This document shows, in pieces, positions 1-6,952 of a DNA stretch of 14,779 nucleotides. A program made the position numbers and the translations under genes. The notes beneath the pieces were generated by a model. The model was given only the letters and a program-made list of their open reading frames with translations, did no database searches and was not told where the DNA came from. Origin of the DNA: GCA-002841655 sp964446775. GTDB taxonomy: Bacteria > Patescibacteriota > Patescibacteriia > Patescibacteriales > UBA12465. How positions within the stretch are numbered: the first letter of the stretch is position 1; every line of letters begins with the position of its first letter. The stretch spans positions 1 to 14,779 of the forward strand of contig CAYURA010000020.1 in the NCBI GenBank assembly GCA_964446775.1, written 5' to 3'.

Positions 1-95
1 GCTTTTTAAGACTGGAGATGAAAGCAGTGCAATTTTATACGGAGAGAAGATTTGATATAATATGCAGTCCAAACAATAAACTTAACAGTTGAGTT
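1..95. other. Left-edge non-coding stretch
   Basis: No gene can be supported here. One plus-strand frame is open from base 3 to a TGA at 90-92, with an ATG at 18. It could be the last codons of a gene starting outside the window, but it shows no recognisable motif. The only clear signal is a promoter-like TGATATAAT at 53-61. No intrinsic terminator for the aldolase gene ending at 96 is visible. Confidence 0.4.
53..61 (+). promoter_or_regulatory. Extended -10 promoter element pointing into the aldolase 3' end
   Basis: TGATATAAT is a perfect extended -10 (TGn plus TATAAT). The -35 region 17 bp upstream (33-38, TTTTAT) is poor, which is acceptable for extended -10 promoters. A transcript starting near 68 would run antisense to the end of the aldolase gene. 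The only plus-strand reading frame immediately after it, an ATG at 62, is five codons long. The surrounding 13 bases TTGATATAATATG recur exactly before lysS at 13135-13147. Confidence 0.35.
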
Positions 96-1061
96 TTAAA
101 ATAGGCCCATAAGCAGATTTTTCACTTTAGCTTTTTTATTAGTTTTAATTTCTTTTTTTGATTTTAATATTTTTACGGCCTCAGATTTTGATGCCTGAGA
201 ATGAATCATAGCACTTAAAGCCTTACCGAGTTGGCTAGCTTCTGTAAGGGATCTTTGATGTAAGTTTCGACCTATAGCAAGACCAGCTGTGCCGTTTTTT
301 AATTGTCGACTTAAATGAATTAATAGTTCATTTGCATCTTGTTTAGCCCCACCAACACAAATAATCTTTGTTCGTCCAGCTGCTTTAACAACTTCCTGAA
401 ATGATTTAGCTTTTTGATCACTATTAGCAGTTTTGTATGGATATTTAACTTTAACGAAATCTGCGCCTAAAGATGCGGCTACGCCAGCTCCACCAGCAAT
501 TAAATGAGTATCATCCTCATTTTTAATTTTGGAATGACGTGGATACATCCAAATAATAGCTAGTATGCCTGCTTGATGAGCGGCCATTATAGTAGTGGCC
601 GCCTCTTTAAGCATTTGAGCTTCCTGTTTACTGCCAAGATAAATAGTATAACCGAGACCTACTATTTTAAGTTCACTTTGATTTTTGAAATTAATTATAT
701 CTTCTAAACCTAACCAGGCTCCATTATATGGAGAGTCTTTGGTATCATTTAAATTAGTTTTACCATTCACTTTAAGAATAAAAGGTAATTGTTTATAATC
801 TTCTCCATATTGGCTGAGGAGGCCAATATGAGTCGCTAAAACTGCCCCAGGTATGCTTTTAGCTATTTTAAATAAGTGTTCAGGGTCGCCATCTTCTAAA
901 CTAATACCAGAACCTACAAAATCGTCATTTAGATGCTCTACTTTTTGATCACCAGCAAATAGCAAAAGATTACCAGTATTATTAGTAGCTAATTTATAGT
1001 TATTCTTAAATTTAGTTCTTTTATCTTTCGGAACACTTAAGGGCACTTTTATTTTTTTCAT
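96..1061 (-). CDS. fbaB: Class I fructose-bisphosphate aldolase, archaeal/DhnA type
   Basis: This 321-residue protein belongs to the DeoC/LacD-like class I aldolases and should cleave fructose 1,6-bisphosphate to dihydroxyacetone phosphate and glyceraldehyde 3-phosphate (or the reverse) in the cytoplasm. Visible marks are LLLFAGDQKVEH (32-43), GADFVKVKYP (199-208) whose K204 fits the Schiff-base lysine, and the phosphate-binding segments VGGAK (236-240) and GRNLHQR (264-270). The last 30 residues are lysine-rich and probably disordered. The frame stays open 31 codons further upstream, but that extension crosses the promoter region and overlaps the divergent gene. The ATG at 1061, giving MKKIKVPLS, is therefore chosen. 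It follows GATAATAAT with only a weak AGAGA. The gene is divergent from the hypothetical at 1128. Related functions in the family include LsrF-type or ADH-synthase-like aldolases, but the motifs favour FBP aldolase. Confidence 0.88.
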   Translation of the reverse strand: MKKIKVPLSVPKDKRTKFKNNYKLATNNTGNLLLFAGDQKVEHLNDDFVGSGISLEDGDPEHLFKIAKSIPGAVLATHIGLLSQYGEDYKQLPFILKVNGKTNLNDTKDSPYNGAWLGLEDIINFKNQSELKIVGLGYTIYLGSKQEAQMLKEAATTIMAAHQAGILAIIWMYPRHSKIKNEDDTHLIAGGAGVAASLGADFVKVKYPYKTANSDQKAKSFQEVVKAAGRTKIICVGGAKQDANELLIHLSRQLKNGTAGLAIGRNLHQRSLTEASQLGKALSAMIHSQASKSEAVKILKSKKEIKTNKKAKVKNLLMGLF

Positions 1062-1073
1062 ATTATTATCTCT

Positions 1074-1102
1074 TTTAAAATTTCGTTTAATTATGCTATA
1101 AT
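1074..1102 (+). promoter_or_regulatory. Extended -10 promoter for the 1128-4929 cluster
   Basis: TGCTATAAT (1094-1102) is a perfect extended -10, with a weak TTTAAA at the -35 position (1074-1079) and a 17-bp spacer. Transcription would start near 1109, leaving a leader of about 19 nt before the ATG at 1128. It overlaps the opposing aldolase promoter. Confidence 0.6.
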
Positions 1103-1113
1103 TTATAAATATA

Positions 1114-1142
1114 ATTATATCATATTTATGAAGAAGAATGAA
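1114..1142 (-). promoter_or_regulatory. Extended -10 promoter for the aldolase gene
   Basis: On the minus strand 1122-1114 reads TGATATAAT, a perfect extended -10. The -35 position at 1142-1137 reads TTCATT, a weak match, after 17 bp. Transcription would start near 1107, about 46 nt before the aldolase ATG. The footprint overlaps that of the plus-strand promoter, so the two probably compete for polymerase. Confidence 0.55.
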
Positions 1143-2036
1143 AGCCCAAAGCAAAAAATTGATTTAAAAAAATATAAAACACAGGGGAGTCTAGGGCTTA
1201 ATAAAATGAAATTTGGTCTATGGCTCTCAACTAATCGCCGAAGAATAACCACAATAATAATAGTTTTTTTAATTATCGCTTCAGCAAGTCTTTTTAGTTA
1301 CTCAGGTTATCATTATGTAATCTATTTTTTATATGGACGACAAGCAGATAAAGAATTGCTAAAATCAATTACTGATAATTTGTTCGACGCTCAGGCTCAT
1401 CATGAAACATATGGTCCTAGCGAACTTTTACTTGGAGAGGTTCATAGCTTTAAAATAGCTGGCAAGACAGATTTTGCAATTAAAGTGAAGAACTCTAATA
1501 AAAACTATTATGCTATTTTTGATTATTGTATAAAAGATTCACAGGCAGCTAATCTTGCTTGTGGGCATAGTTTTATTTTACCTGAATCTGAGAAGTATCT
1601 AGTTTTGCCAGCACAAATAGTAGAAAACTCTTTATCAGCTTTAAACTTCCAAATGGTAAATTTATCTTGGAGTCGCTTAAACAATCGTGAAATACCTAAT
1701 TGGCAAGAATATTCACAATCGCGCTATAATTTTGAGATTAATGAACTGCTCTATTCTGCACCTGATTTTAGTGCTCTTACTCCAATGCATAGCGTCTCTT
1801 TTACAATTAAAAATAATAGTGCTTATCATTTTTCTACTATACCTTTAAATATAATACTTTATAATGGAGCCTCGATGATTGGTGTTAATACTTATAATAT
1901 TTATGATTTAATGTCATTGGAAGCTAGGAATCTAAAAATTTCTTGGCCGGCTGGTACAGGAAGAGCAAATAAAGTTGAAATAGTTCCTGACGTGAATATC
2001 TTAGATACTAATGTTTTCTTGCCTTATCGCGGATAA
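1128..2036 (+). CDS. Hypothetical single-pass membrane protein with FxLYD-like outer domain
   Basis: I do not recognise a named family with certainty. The 302-residue protein has a basic cytoplasmic N-terminus (residues 1-40, ending NRRR), one membrane segment (about 41-60) and an extracytoplasmic part that looks all-beta. Residues 100-190 hold a first domain with VKNSNKNYYAIFDYC and two cysteines (C134, C145) that could form a disulfide. Residues about 205-292 resemble the FxLYD/DUF3426-like fold, with the pattern IKNNS...LNIILYNGASMIG. The ATG at 1128 is chosen because it sits about 19 nt after a good extended -10; the next in-frame Met is residue 27. Only 7 nt separate it from rodA, so it is probably co-transcribed. 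An envelope role linked to RodA is an inference from this position alone. Confidence 0.75.
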   Translation: MKKNESPKQKIDLKKYKTQGSLGLNKMKFGLWLSTNRRRITTIIIVFLIIASASLFSYSGYHYVIYFLYGRQADKELLKSITDNLFDAQAHHETYGPSELLLGEVHSFKIAGKTDFAIKVKNSNKNYYAIFDYCIKDSQAANLACGHSFILPESEKYLVLPAQIVENSLSALNFQMVNLSWSRLNNREIPNWQEYSQSRYNFEINELLYSAPDFSALTPMHSVSFTIKNNSAYHFSTIPLNIILYNGASMIGVNTYNIYDLMSLEARNLKISWPAGTGRANKVEIVPDVNILDTNVFLPYRG

Positions 2037-2043
2037 ATTAATT

Positions 2044-3150
2044 ATGCGTTACCGAATTAGGACATATCTTAAAGCTTTTGATTGGCCGTTACTAGCATCA
2101 ATTATTCTATTGACTAGCTTTGGTTTAACTGAGATTTATAGCGTTGCTCTGGGTCAGGGCGCTAATGATTTACTCAATTTCTATAAACAAATAGCTTTTA
2201 TTGGCCTAGGAATTATTCTTCTGTTTATTTTTACTTTCATTGATTTCAGGTTTTTAAAAAGTATTCGTAAGTATTTATATATTTTTGCAGTTTCTATTTT
2301 AACTTTAGTTTTAATCTTTGGCACTAATATCCGAGGCACTAAAGGTTGGTTTTCTATTTTTGGACTTGGTATCCAGCCGGTAGAGATTGTTAAGGTATTA
2401 TTACTAATTTTTTTAGCTGCCTATCTTTCTGATTCAGCATCTAAGATTAAAACATTGCGTCACTTCTTGATGTCAGCTTTAAGTACCATTTTTTTAATGT
2501 TTTTAGTAATATTGCAAAATGATTTTGGTTCAGCGGTAATTATTGGATCTATTTGGTTAGTCTTAATTTTAATAGTTGACTTTCCTAAAAAATATATTTT
2601 TTCAGCATTTAGTATAATCCTAGTTTTATTTGTCTTAGCCTGGTCTTTTTTCTTTAGCGATCATCAAAAAGGTAGAATTTTTACTTTTTTAAGGCCTGGA
2701 GAAAATGTTTTAGCTGAAGATTATAATGTACAACAAGCAATTATTGCTGTTGGGTCTGGTAATTGGTATGGTAAGGGCGTTGGTTTTGGGTCTCAATCAC
2801 AATTAAAATTCCTGCCTGAGGCACAAACAGATTTTATTTTTGCTGTGATTGCTGAAGAACTTGGTTTCTTAGGATCCTTTTTACTCATTATCTTCTTTGG
2901 TCTTTTCTTTACTCGACTTATTAAACATGTCCGTAAACTAAACAATGATTTTAGCATATATTTCATACTCGGTTCGGCGGGCTTGATTTTTATTCAAATG
3001 TTTATTAATATTGGTATGAATATAGGTCTGATGCCTGTGGTTGGCATTGCCTTGCCTTTTGTTAGTTATGGTGGTAGTGCTATTATCTCACTATTTATTT
3101 TAGTTGGCATCATTCAAAATATTATTATTAAATCAAAAATTAATTATTAG
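2044..3150 (+). CDS. rodA: RodA, SEDS-family peptidoglycan glycosyltransferase
   Basis: RodA polymerises lipid II into glycan strands during cell elongation, normally with a class B penicillin-binding protein. The 368-residue protein has about ten membrane segments and the SEDS signatures: RGTKGWF (97-103), QPVEIVK (111-117), LPEAQTDFIF (257-266) whose D263 fits the catalytic aspartate, EELGF (271-275) and PFVSYGGSA (338-346). The closing MPVVGIALPFVSYGG resembles RodA more than FtsW, though FtsW cannot be fully excluded. An in-frame ATG at 2011 lies inside the upstream gene. The one at 2044, giving MRYRIRTYLK, fits the usual RodA N-terminus and follows the upstream stop by 7 nt, so it is preferred. 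It ends in TAG. No class B PBP or MreBCD gene is in the window. Confidence 0.93.
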   Translation: MRYRIRTYLKAFDWPLLASIILLTSFGLTEIYSVALGQGANDLLNFYKQIAFIGLGIILLFIFTFIDFRFLKSIRKYLYIFAVSILTLVLIFGTNIRGTKGWFSIFGLGIQPVEIVKVLLLIFLAAYLSDSASKIKTLRHFLMSALSTIFLMFLVILQNDFGSAVIIGSIWLVLILIVDFPKKYIFSAFSIILVLFVLAWSFFFSDHQKGRIFTFLRPGENVLAEDYNVQQAIIAVGSGNWYGKGVGFGSQSQLKFLPEAQTDFIFAVIAEELGFLGSFLLIIFFGLFFTRLIKHVRKLNNDFSIYFILGSAGLIFIQMFINIGMNIGLMPVVGIALPFVSYGGSAIISLFILVGIIQNIIIKSKINY

Positions 3151-3200
3151 CCGCCATTCTCAGGATAGTTTCTGATTTTGAGCGAGCTCATTACGCTAAT
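3151..3200 (+). promoter_or_regulatory. rplY upstream region with small hairpin
   Basis: This 50-nt gap holds a near-palindrome at 3179-3190, TGAGC-GA-GCTCA, which can fold as a 4-bp stem with a CGAG tetraloop. GCTAAT (3195-3200) abuts the rplY ATG, with CTGATT 17 bp upstream, a weak promoter-like pair. A second weak candidate is TTGGCA (3104-3109) plus TATTAA (3126-3131) in the end of rodA. Neither is convincing, and read-through from rodA is equally possible. Confidence 0.25.
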
Positions 3201-3842
3201 ATGGAATTAAAATTATCAGCTAAGCTAAGAGAGAAAAAAGAAAAAATTACTGCTCAGGAATTAGCAGCAGTTTTGTATGGTCGCGATCAAGAGACTATTT
3301 CTTTAAAACTTAATTATAATGAATTTGAGAAATTATTCGCTGTTGCTGGAGAGTCAAATTTAATTTCTTTAGATTTTAATGGTCAAGCTTTTCCAGTTCT
3401 AGTGAAAGCCGTTCAAAAACACGTAGTTAAAGATACTTTTCTTCATATTGATTTCTACAAAGTTAACATGAAGGAAAAGGTTAAGGCCGATGTCCCTCTA
3501 AAATTTACTGGTGTTTCTAAAGCAGTCAATGAGCTCGGTGCGGTCTTTATTACTAATATTGATGAATTATCAGTTGAATGTCTTCCTAGTGATTTAGTTG
3601 ATCATATTATGATTGATATTTCTTCTTTAGAAGAGCCAGGGGATGTCATTAGAGTTGAAGATGTTAAATTACCAGAAGGACTACATTTATTCCATGAAGC
3701 TTATGAGATTATTTGTAATGCTGAAGAACCAAAGAAAGTTGAAGAAATTGAAGTAGTTAAAGAAGAGCTAAGCGATGAGGAGGCTAAAAAGGAGACAGAA
3801 GAAGGAAAGGAAGAATTAGATAAAGAGAATGAAAAGAAATAA
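3201..3842 (+). CDS. rplY: 50S ribosomal protein bL25, long CTC/TL5 form
   Basis: bL25 binds 5S rRNA in the large ribosomal subunit. The 213-residue protein has the N-terminal L25 domain (about 1-90), with LYG (26-28) and the family segment HIDFYKV (82-88). The TL5-type beta domain follows (about 95-175), with LPSDLVDHIMIDIS, PGD and LPEG, as in the longer CTC proteins. Residues 176-213 form a Glu/Lys-rich tail that is probably disordered. The ATG at 3201 gives MELKLSAKLR, the normal start region. It lies between rodA and the DUF3048 gene, 10 nt before the latter, in an apparent operon; bL25 is not usually paired with envelope genes, so the pairing may only reflect compaction. Confidence 0.93.
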   Translation: MELKLSAKLREKKEKITAQELAAVLYGRDQETISLKLNYNEFEKLFAVAGESNLISLDFNGQAFPVLVKAVQKHVVKDTFLHIDFYKVNMKEKVKADVPLKFTGVSKAVNELGAVFITNIDELSVECLPSDLVDHIMIDISSLEEPGDVIRVEDVKLPEGLHLFHEAYEIICNAEEPKKVEEIEVVKEELSDEEAKKETEEGKEELDKENEKK

Positions 3843-3852
3843 TTAGGCAATA

Positions 3853-4929
3853 ATGAGATTAAAAAAACTAAAATTATCTAAAAAAGGGAAGCTAATATTT
3901 TTTAGCTCTCTTTTTATTATCATTATTTCAGCCTTTGGTCTATATTATTTAATTTTTAGTCCAGATTTTTTGACCTTGTTTAAATTAAAGCAAAATAATG
4001 ATCATCAAGAGATAGTTGAGAATATAGAAGACTTAGAAATAATTGATGACTTGACAAATTACTCATCTCGTTGGTTAGATGGAAAAAAAGTAGAGGCTTC
4101 AATGGCTGACAGTTTCCCAGTGGCTATTATGATTGATAATGACCCTTTAGCACGACCACAAGCGGGCCTCGCTCAAGCTCTCTTAGTTTATGAGGCTCCA
4201 GTGGAAGGCAGAATAACGCGATATTTAGCTGTTTACTTAGCTGACATGGAGCTTGATAAAGTGGGTCCGGTAAGGAGTGCGCGCCCATACTTTGTTCAAT
4301 TGGCTTCAGAACTCAAGGCTGCTTATCTTCATGTTGGCGGTAGTCCGGAAGCGATCGAATTAATTAAAAAATCCGAAATCTATGACTTAAATGAATTCTA
4401 TAACGAAAAATATTTTTGGCGTGATTATAATTTCCCAGCACCTCATCATATTTTTACCAATCAAGAGAACTGGCTTAGGTATTTAAACAATCGCGGCTTA
4501 GTTGAAAGGCAAACAGATATTTGGCAATTTAAAGAAGAATTTGGTAGCGGGATTGAACAAAAGGACATAGATATCGTTTTCGGACCAGCCTTTCAGGTTC
4601 GCTGGGAATACAATCTGATAGATAATGATTATTTGCGAATTCTAAATGATCAAAAAAATATTAGTGAAGGAACTGAGATAAGGGCAAAAAATATTATTAT
4701 CCAGAAAGTTCGTAGTGAAGTCTTAGATAATGTTGGCAGGCTTAAAATAGAGACATCTGGTGAGGGAGAGGCTATTATTTGTTTAGATGGATCCTGTCGC
4801 GGGGCTAAATGGAGGAAGCAGGGAGCTAATAGGACAAAATTTTATGATGATAATAATGATGAAATTCAATTTAACCCTGGTATCACATGGGTTGAATTAG
4901 CTGATGATAATACGATGATTAACTATTAA
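3853..4929 (+). CDS. DUF3048 / YerB-like membrane-anchored protein
   Basis: This is a 358-residue protein of the DUF3048 family, whose biochemical role is not firmly established. A basic N-terminus and one membrane segment (about 14-33) are followed by an outer part. Family signatures include FPVAIMIDND (88-97), ARPQAGL (100-106), VEGRITRYLAVY (117-128), GPVRSARPYF (138-147) and HVGGSPEA (160-167). The C-terminal DUF3048_C region ends NPGITWVELA (341-350). Bacillus YerB is a lipoprotein; here there is no lipobox cysteine near the N-terminus, so anchoring is by the transmembrane helix. The ATG at 3853 follows the rplY stop by 10 nt, with a weak AGG 6 nt upstream, the nearest thing to a Shine-Dalgarno site in the window. 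A strong terminator lies 50 nt after the stop. An envelope function is inferred from location and neighbours. Confidence 0.88.
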   Translation: MRLKKLKLSKKGKLIFFSSLFIIIISAFGLYYLIFSPDFLTLFKLKQNNDHQEIVENIEDLEIIDDLTNYSSRWLDGKKVEASMADSFPVAIMIDNDPLARPQAGLAQALLVYEAPVEGRITRYLAVYLADMELDKVGPVRSARPYFVQLASELKAAYLHVGGSPEAIELIKKSEIYDLNEFYNEKYFWRDYNFPAPHHIFTNQENWLRYLNNRGLVERQTDIWQFKEEFGSGIEQKDIDIVFGPAFQVRWEYNLIDNDYLRILNDQKNISEGTEIRAKNIIIQKVRSEVLDNVGRLKIETSGEGEAIICLDGSCRGAKWRKQGANRTKFYDDNNDEIQFNPGITWVELADDNTMINY

Positions 4930-4951
4930 TTACACTTTCATCATGTTTTAA

Positions 4952-5821
4952 TTAGAAATTTGATACAACAAGAAAACGAACCTGACCACTGAGATCAGGT
5001 TTTTTTTCTATTTTAACTAAAGGTAAGGCCTGAGAAATAAATTCACTTAGTTTTGATGTTTGCTGAGGATTTATTTCCATGATCAAATATAATTGATAAC
5101 TAGTCGGGATTGTCTTCATGTTAGTAATTAATTGACGGTAGAGGTCTAAACCATCTAAACCACCTAATAGGGCGAGATCAGGCTCAAAACGGATGCTAGG
5201 CTCTTTAAATCGTTCTTCTGGACTCAGATAGGGTAGATTAGCCATAATATATATCTCTTTATCAGAACTAGAGACTATTTTTAGCCAAATAGGGTCAAGT
5301 AAATTTCCTGATTTAAAAATTATTTTTTTTTCTACCTGTAAATTTTTAGCATTTGCTTGAGCTATTTTTAAAGAGTTTACCGATATATCGGTGGCTAAAA
5401 ATATGCTGTTATGATATATATGCGAAAATTTTTGGTCTAATTCTTTAGTTAGGGAAATGATAAGGGCGCCTGAACCTGTGCCCAGATCAATGAATATTTT
5501 TTCTGATTCACTGGCAGAACTTTTTTTCAAGACAATATTAATAATTTCTTCACTCTCAGGTCTGGGGATTAGTACATCTTCATTAACCATGAATTTTCTA
5601 GCATAAAAATATTGTTCTTGTTGAATATAAGCTAGAGGATAATCGTTCTGAAGTTTAGTAATTGATTCTAGAAATAAACTATAATCTGCTCCAGATATTT
5701 CTAGTTCAGGTCGAGCTAAAAGATAAGTCAAGTCTACGTTCAGCTGCTTGGCTAGAAGAGAAAAAGCCTGTTTTTGTAAAACAGGATTTAAATTTTTTAA
5801 AATATTTTTTAAACTGGACAT
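4952..5821 (-). CDS. prmC: PrmC, release-factor glutamine N5-methyltransferase
   Basis: PrmC uses S-adenosylmethionine to methylate the glutamine of the GGQ motif in release factors, raising termination efficiency. The 289-residue protein has the helical N-terminal domain (about 1-75), the VLIPRPESEE linker (83-92), the SAM-binding motif DLGTGSG (112-118), and LGGLDGLDLYR (219-229) near the C-terminus. The catalytic motif reads NLPY (195-198) instead of the usual NPPY, so one proline is replaced by leucine; Asn, the second Pro and Tyr are kept. Its ATG follows the prfA stop after a single base, so translation is probably coupled to its substrate's gene. The NLPY motif also occurs in rRNA adenine methylases such as KsgA, but the rest of the protein is clearly PrmC/HemK. 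Confidence 0.93.
   Translation of the reverse strand: MSSLKNILKNLNPVLQKQAFSLLAKQLNVDLTYLLARPELEISGADYSLFLESITKLQNDYPLAYIQQEQYFYARKFMVNEDVLIPRPESEEIINIVLKKSSASESEKIFIDLGTGSGALIISLTKELDQKFSHIYHNSIFLATDISVNSLKIAQANAKNLQVEKKIIFKSGNLLDPIWLKIVSSSDKEIYIMANLPYLSPEERFKEPSIRFEPDLALLGGLDGLDLYRQLITNMKTIPTSYQLYLIMEINPQQTSKLSEFISQALPLVKIEKKPDLSGQVRFLVVSNF
4979..5007 (+). terminator. Intrinsic terminator of the rodA-rplY-DUF3048 cluster, inside prmC
   Basis: The arms AACCTGA (4979-4985) and TCAGGTT (4995-5001) form a 7-bp stem with a 9-nt loop, and eight T residues occupy 5000-5007. It is the clearest intrinsic terminator in the window and is oriented to stop plus-strand transcripts 50 nt after the DUF3048 stop codon. 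It lies wholly within the 3' coding part of the convergent prmC, encoding KKPDLSGQV there. On the minus strand its T-tract is broken, so it should end prmC transcription only weakly. Confidence 0.8.
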
Positions 5822-5822
5822 A

Positions 5823-6860
5823 TTAAACTCGTAGCTCTTTTTTTGCAGTTTTAATCACATCCTCTAAGTCGCCATCCATAATATCACTCAGATTATGCCA
5901 ATTTCTTCCAATGCGATGATCACTTAAACGATCTTGTGGGAAATTATAGGTTTTAATTTTATCACTTCGATCACCTCCACCAACTTGATTCTTTCTAGTA
6001 CTAGATTCTCCGGCCAATCGATCTTCTTCTTGTTTGCCTAGAAGACGTGATCTTAAGACTTGTAAAGCTTTTTCTTTATTCTGATGTTGAGATTTTTGGT
6101 CTTGGCAGCTAACAATTAGTCCAGTAGGGATATGTAAAATACGAATAGCTGAATAGGTAGTGTTAACGCTTTGCCCACCAGGTCCACTCGAGCAAAATGT
6201 ATCTATTCTTATATCTGCGGGATTGATCTTGATATCTACTTCTTCAGCTTCTGGTAAGACAACTACGGTAGCGGTGGAGGTATGAACACGACCTTGTTTT
6301 TCTGTTTCTGGCACTCTTTGCACACGATGGGTTCCAGCTTCATATTTTAATAGGCCATAAGCACCAAGTCCTTTTACTATAAAGATTAACTCTTTATAGC
6401 CGCCAATACCAATTACGTGAGAGTCAATGATTTCACTTTTCCAAGCTTGACGTTCGCAAAAACGAAGATACATTTTAAATAGGTCACCAGCAAAAAGAGC
6501 CGCTTCATCACCACCAGCTCCAGCTCTTATTTCAAAGATGGCTGATTTATAATCATTTGGTCCTTCCGGATATTTTATTAGCTCAATTTTATCGTTAACA
6601 TCTGCTAATTGCTTAGCTAAAGAATTTAGTTCTTCCTCGGCTAATTGCTTTAATTCATCATCTTCGCTATTAGAAAATAGTGTTTCGCCTTCACTGATTT
6701 CTTTTTTTAATTTAGCTTCTGTATCTATTAAGGTAATAAGCTCCTTAAGACGAGCATGTTCACGAGCCACTTTAATCATTTCAGTATTATGCTTAGCTAG
6801 CTCTGGGTCGGATAAACGTTGTTCTAATTGTTTAAATTGTTCTTTAATCTCTTCGTACAT
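5823..6860 (-). CDS. prfA: Peptide chain release factor 1
   Basis: RF1 reads UAA and UAG stop codons and triggers peptidyl-tRNA hydrolysis. The 345-residue protein has a coiled N-terminal domain (1-100) and IRAGAGGDEA (111-120). The stop-codon-reading tripeptide is PET (184-186), fitting RF1's PxT and not RF2's SPF. GPGGQSVN (226-233) carries the catalytic GGQ (228-230), whose Q230 is the PrmC target. It is slightly shorter than the usual 355-360 residues. Stop use around it agrees with its role: most genes here end in TAA, one in TAG and two in TGA. It lies between rpmE and prmC, an order also seen in other bacteria. No Shine-Dalgarno site precedes the ATG, which is directly preceded by TCTAAT. 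Confidence 0.96.
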   Translation of the reverse strand: MYEEIKEQFKQLEQRLSDPELAKHNTEMIKVAREHARLKELITLIDTEAKLKKEISEGETLFSNSEDDELKQLAEEELNSLAKQLADVNDKIELIKYPEGPNDYKSAIFEIRAGAGGDEAALFAGDLFKMYLRFCERQAWKSEIIDSHVIGIGGYKELIFIVKGLGAYGLLKYEAGTHRVQRVPETEKQGRVHTSTATVVVLPEAEEVDIKINPADIRIDTFCSSGPGGQSVNTTYSAIRILHIPTGLIVSCQDQKSQHQNKEKALQVLRSRLLGKQEEDRLAGESSTRKNQVGGGDRSDKIKTYNFPQDRLSDHRIGRNWHNLSDIMDGDLEDVIKTAKKELRV

Positions 6861-6875
6861 ATTAGATATTTAGAT

Positions 6876-6942
6876 AAAAAAATAATCAACTTATTTTAGT
6901 CTTACTGTTTGTAAAAAAACATTAACTATGAGTTGATTATTT
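6876..6942 (-). terminator. Large-loop inverted repeat between rpmE and prfA, possible terminator
   Basis: A perfect 12-bp inverted repeat has arms at 6880-6891 (AAATAATCAACT) and 6931-6942, separated by 39 nt. On the minus strand the second arm runs into seven T residues (6882-6876), and the structure begins 10 nt after the rpmE stop codon, where an intrinsic terminator is expected. The stem is A/T-rich and the loop is long, so termination may be partial. The loop holds a weak minus-strand TAAAAT. A TTGATT within the arm lies 17 bp before TCTAAT, which touches the prfA ATG. Confidence 0.45.
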
Positions 6943-6952
6943 AAAATTTTTC

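Noticed and set aside
3..92. Open plus-strand frame at the left edge
   Set aside because: Thirty codons without a recognisable motif; it could be the end of an upstream gene, but nothing in the window supports this.
1062..1154. N-terminal extension of the aldolase by 31 residues
   Set aside because: It would cross both predicted promoters and overlap the divergent gene, and the family starts near MKKIKVPLS.
2011..2043. Earlier in-frame start for rodA
   Set aside because: It overlaps the upstream gene by 26 nt and adds residues not typical of RodA; the ATG at 2044 gives the expected N-terminus.
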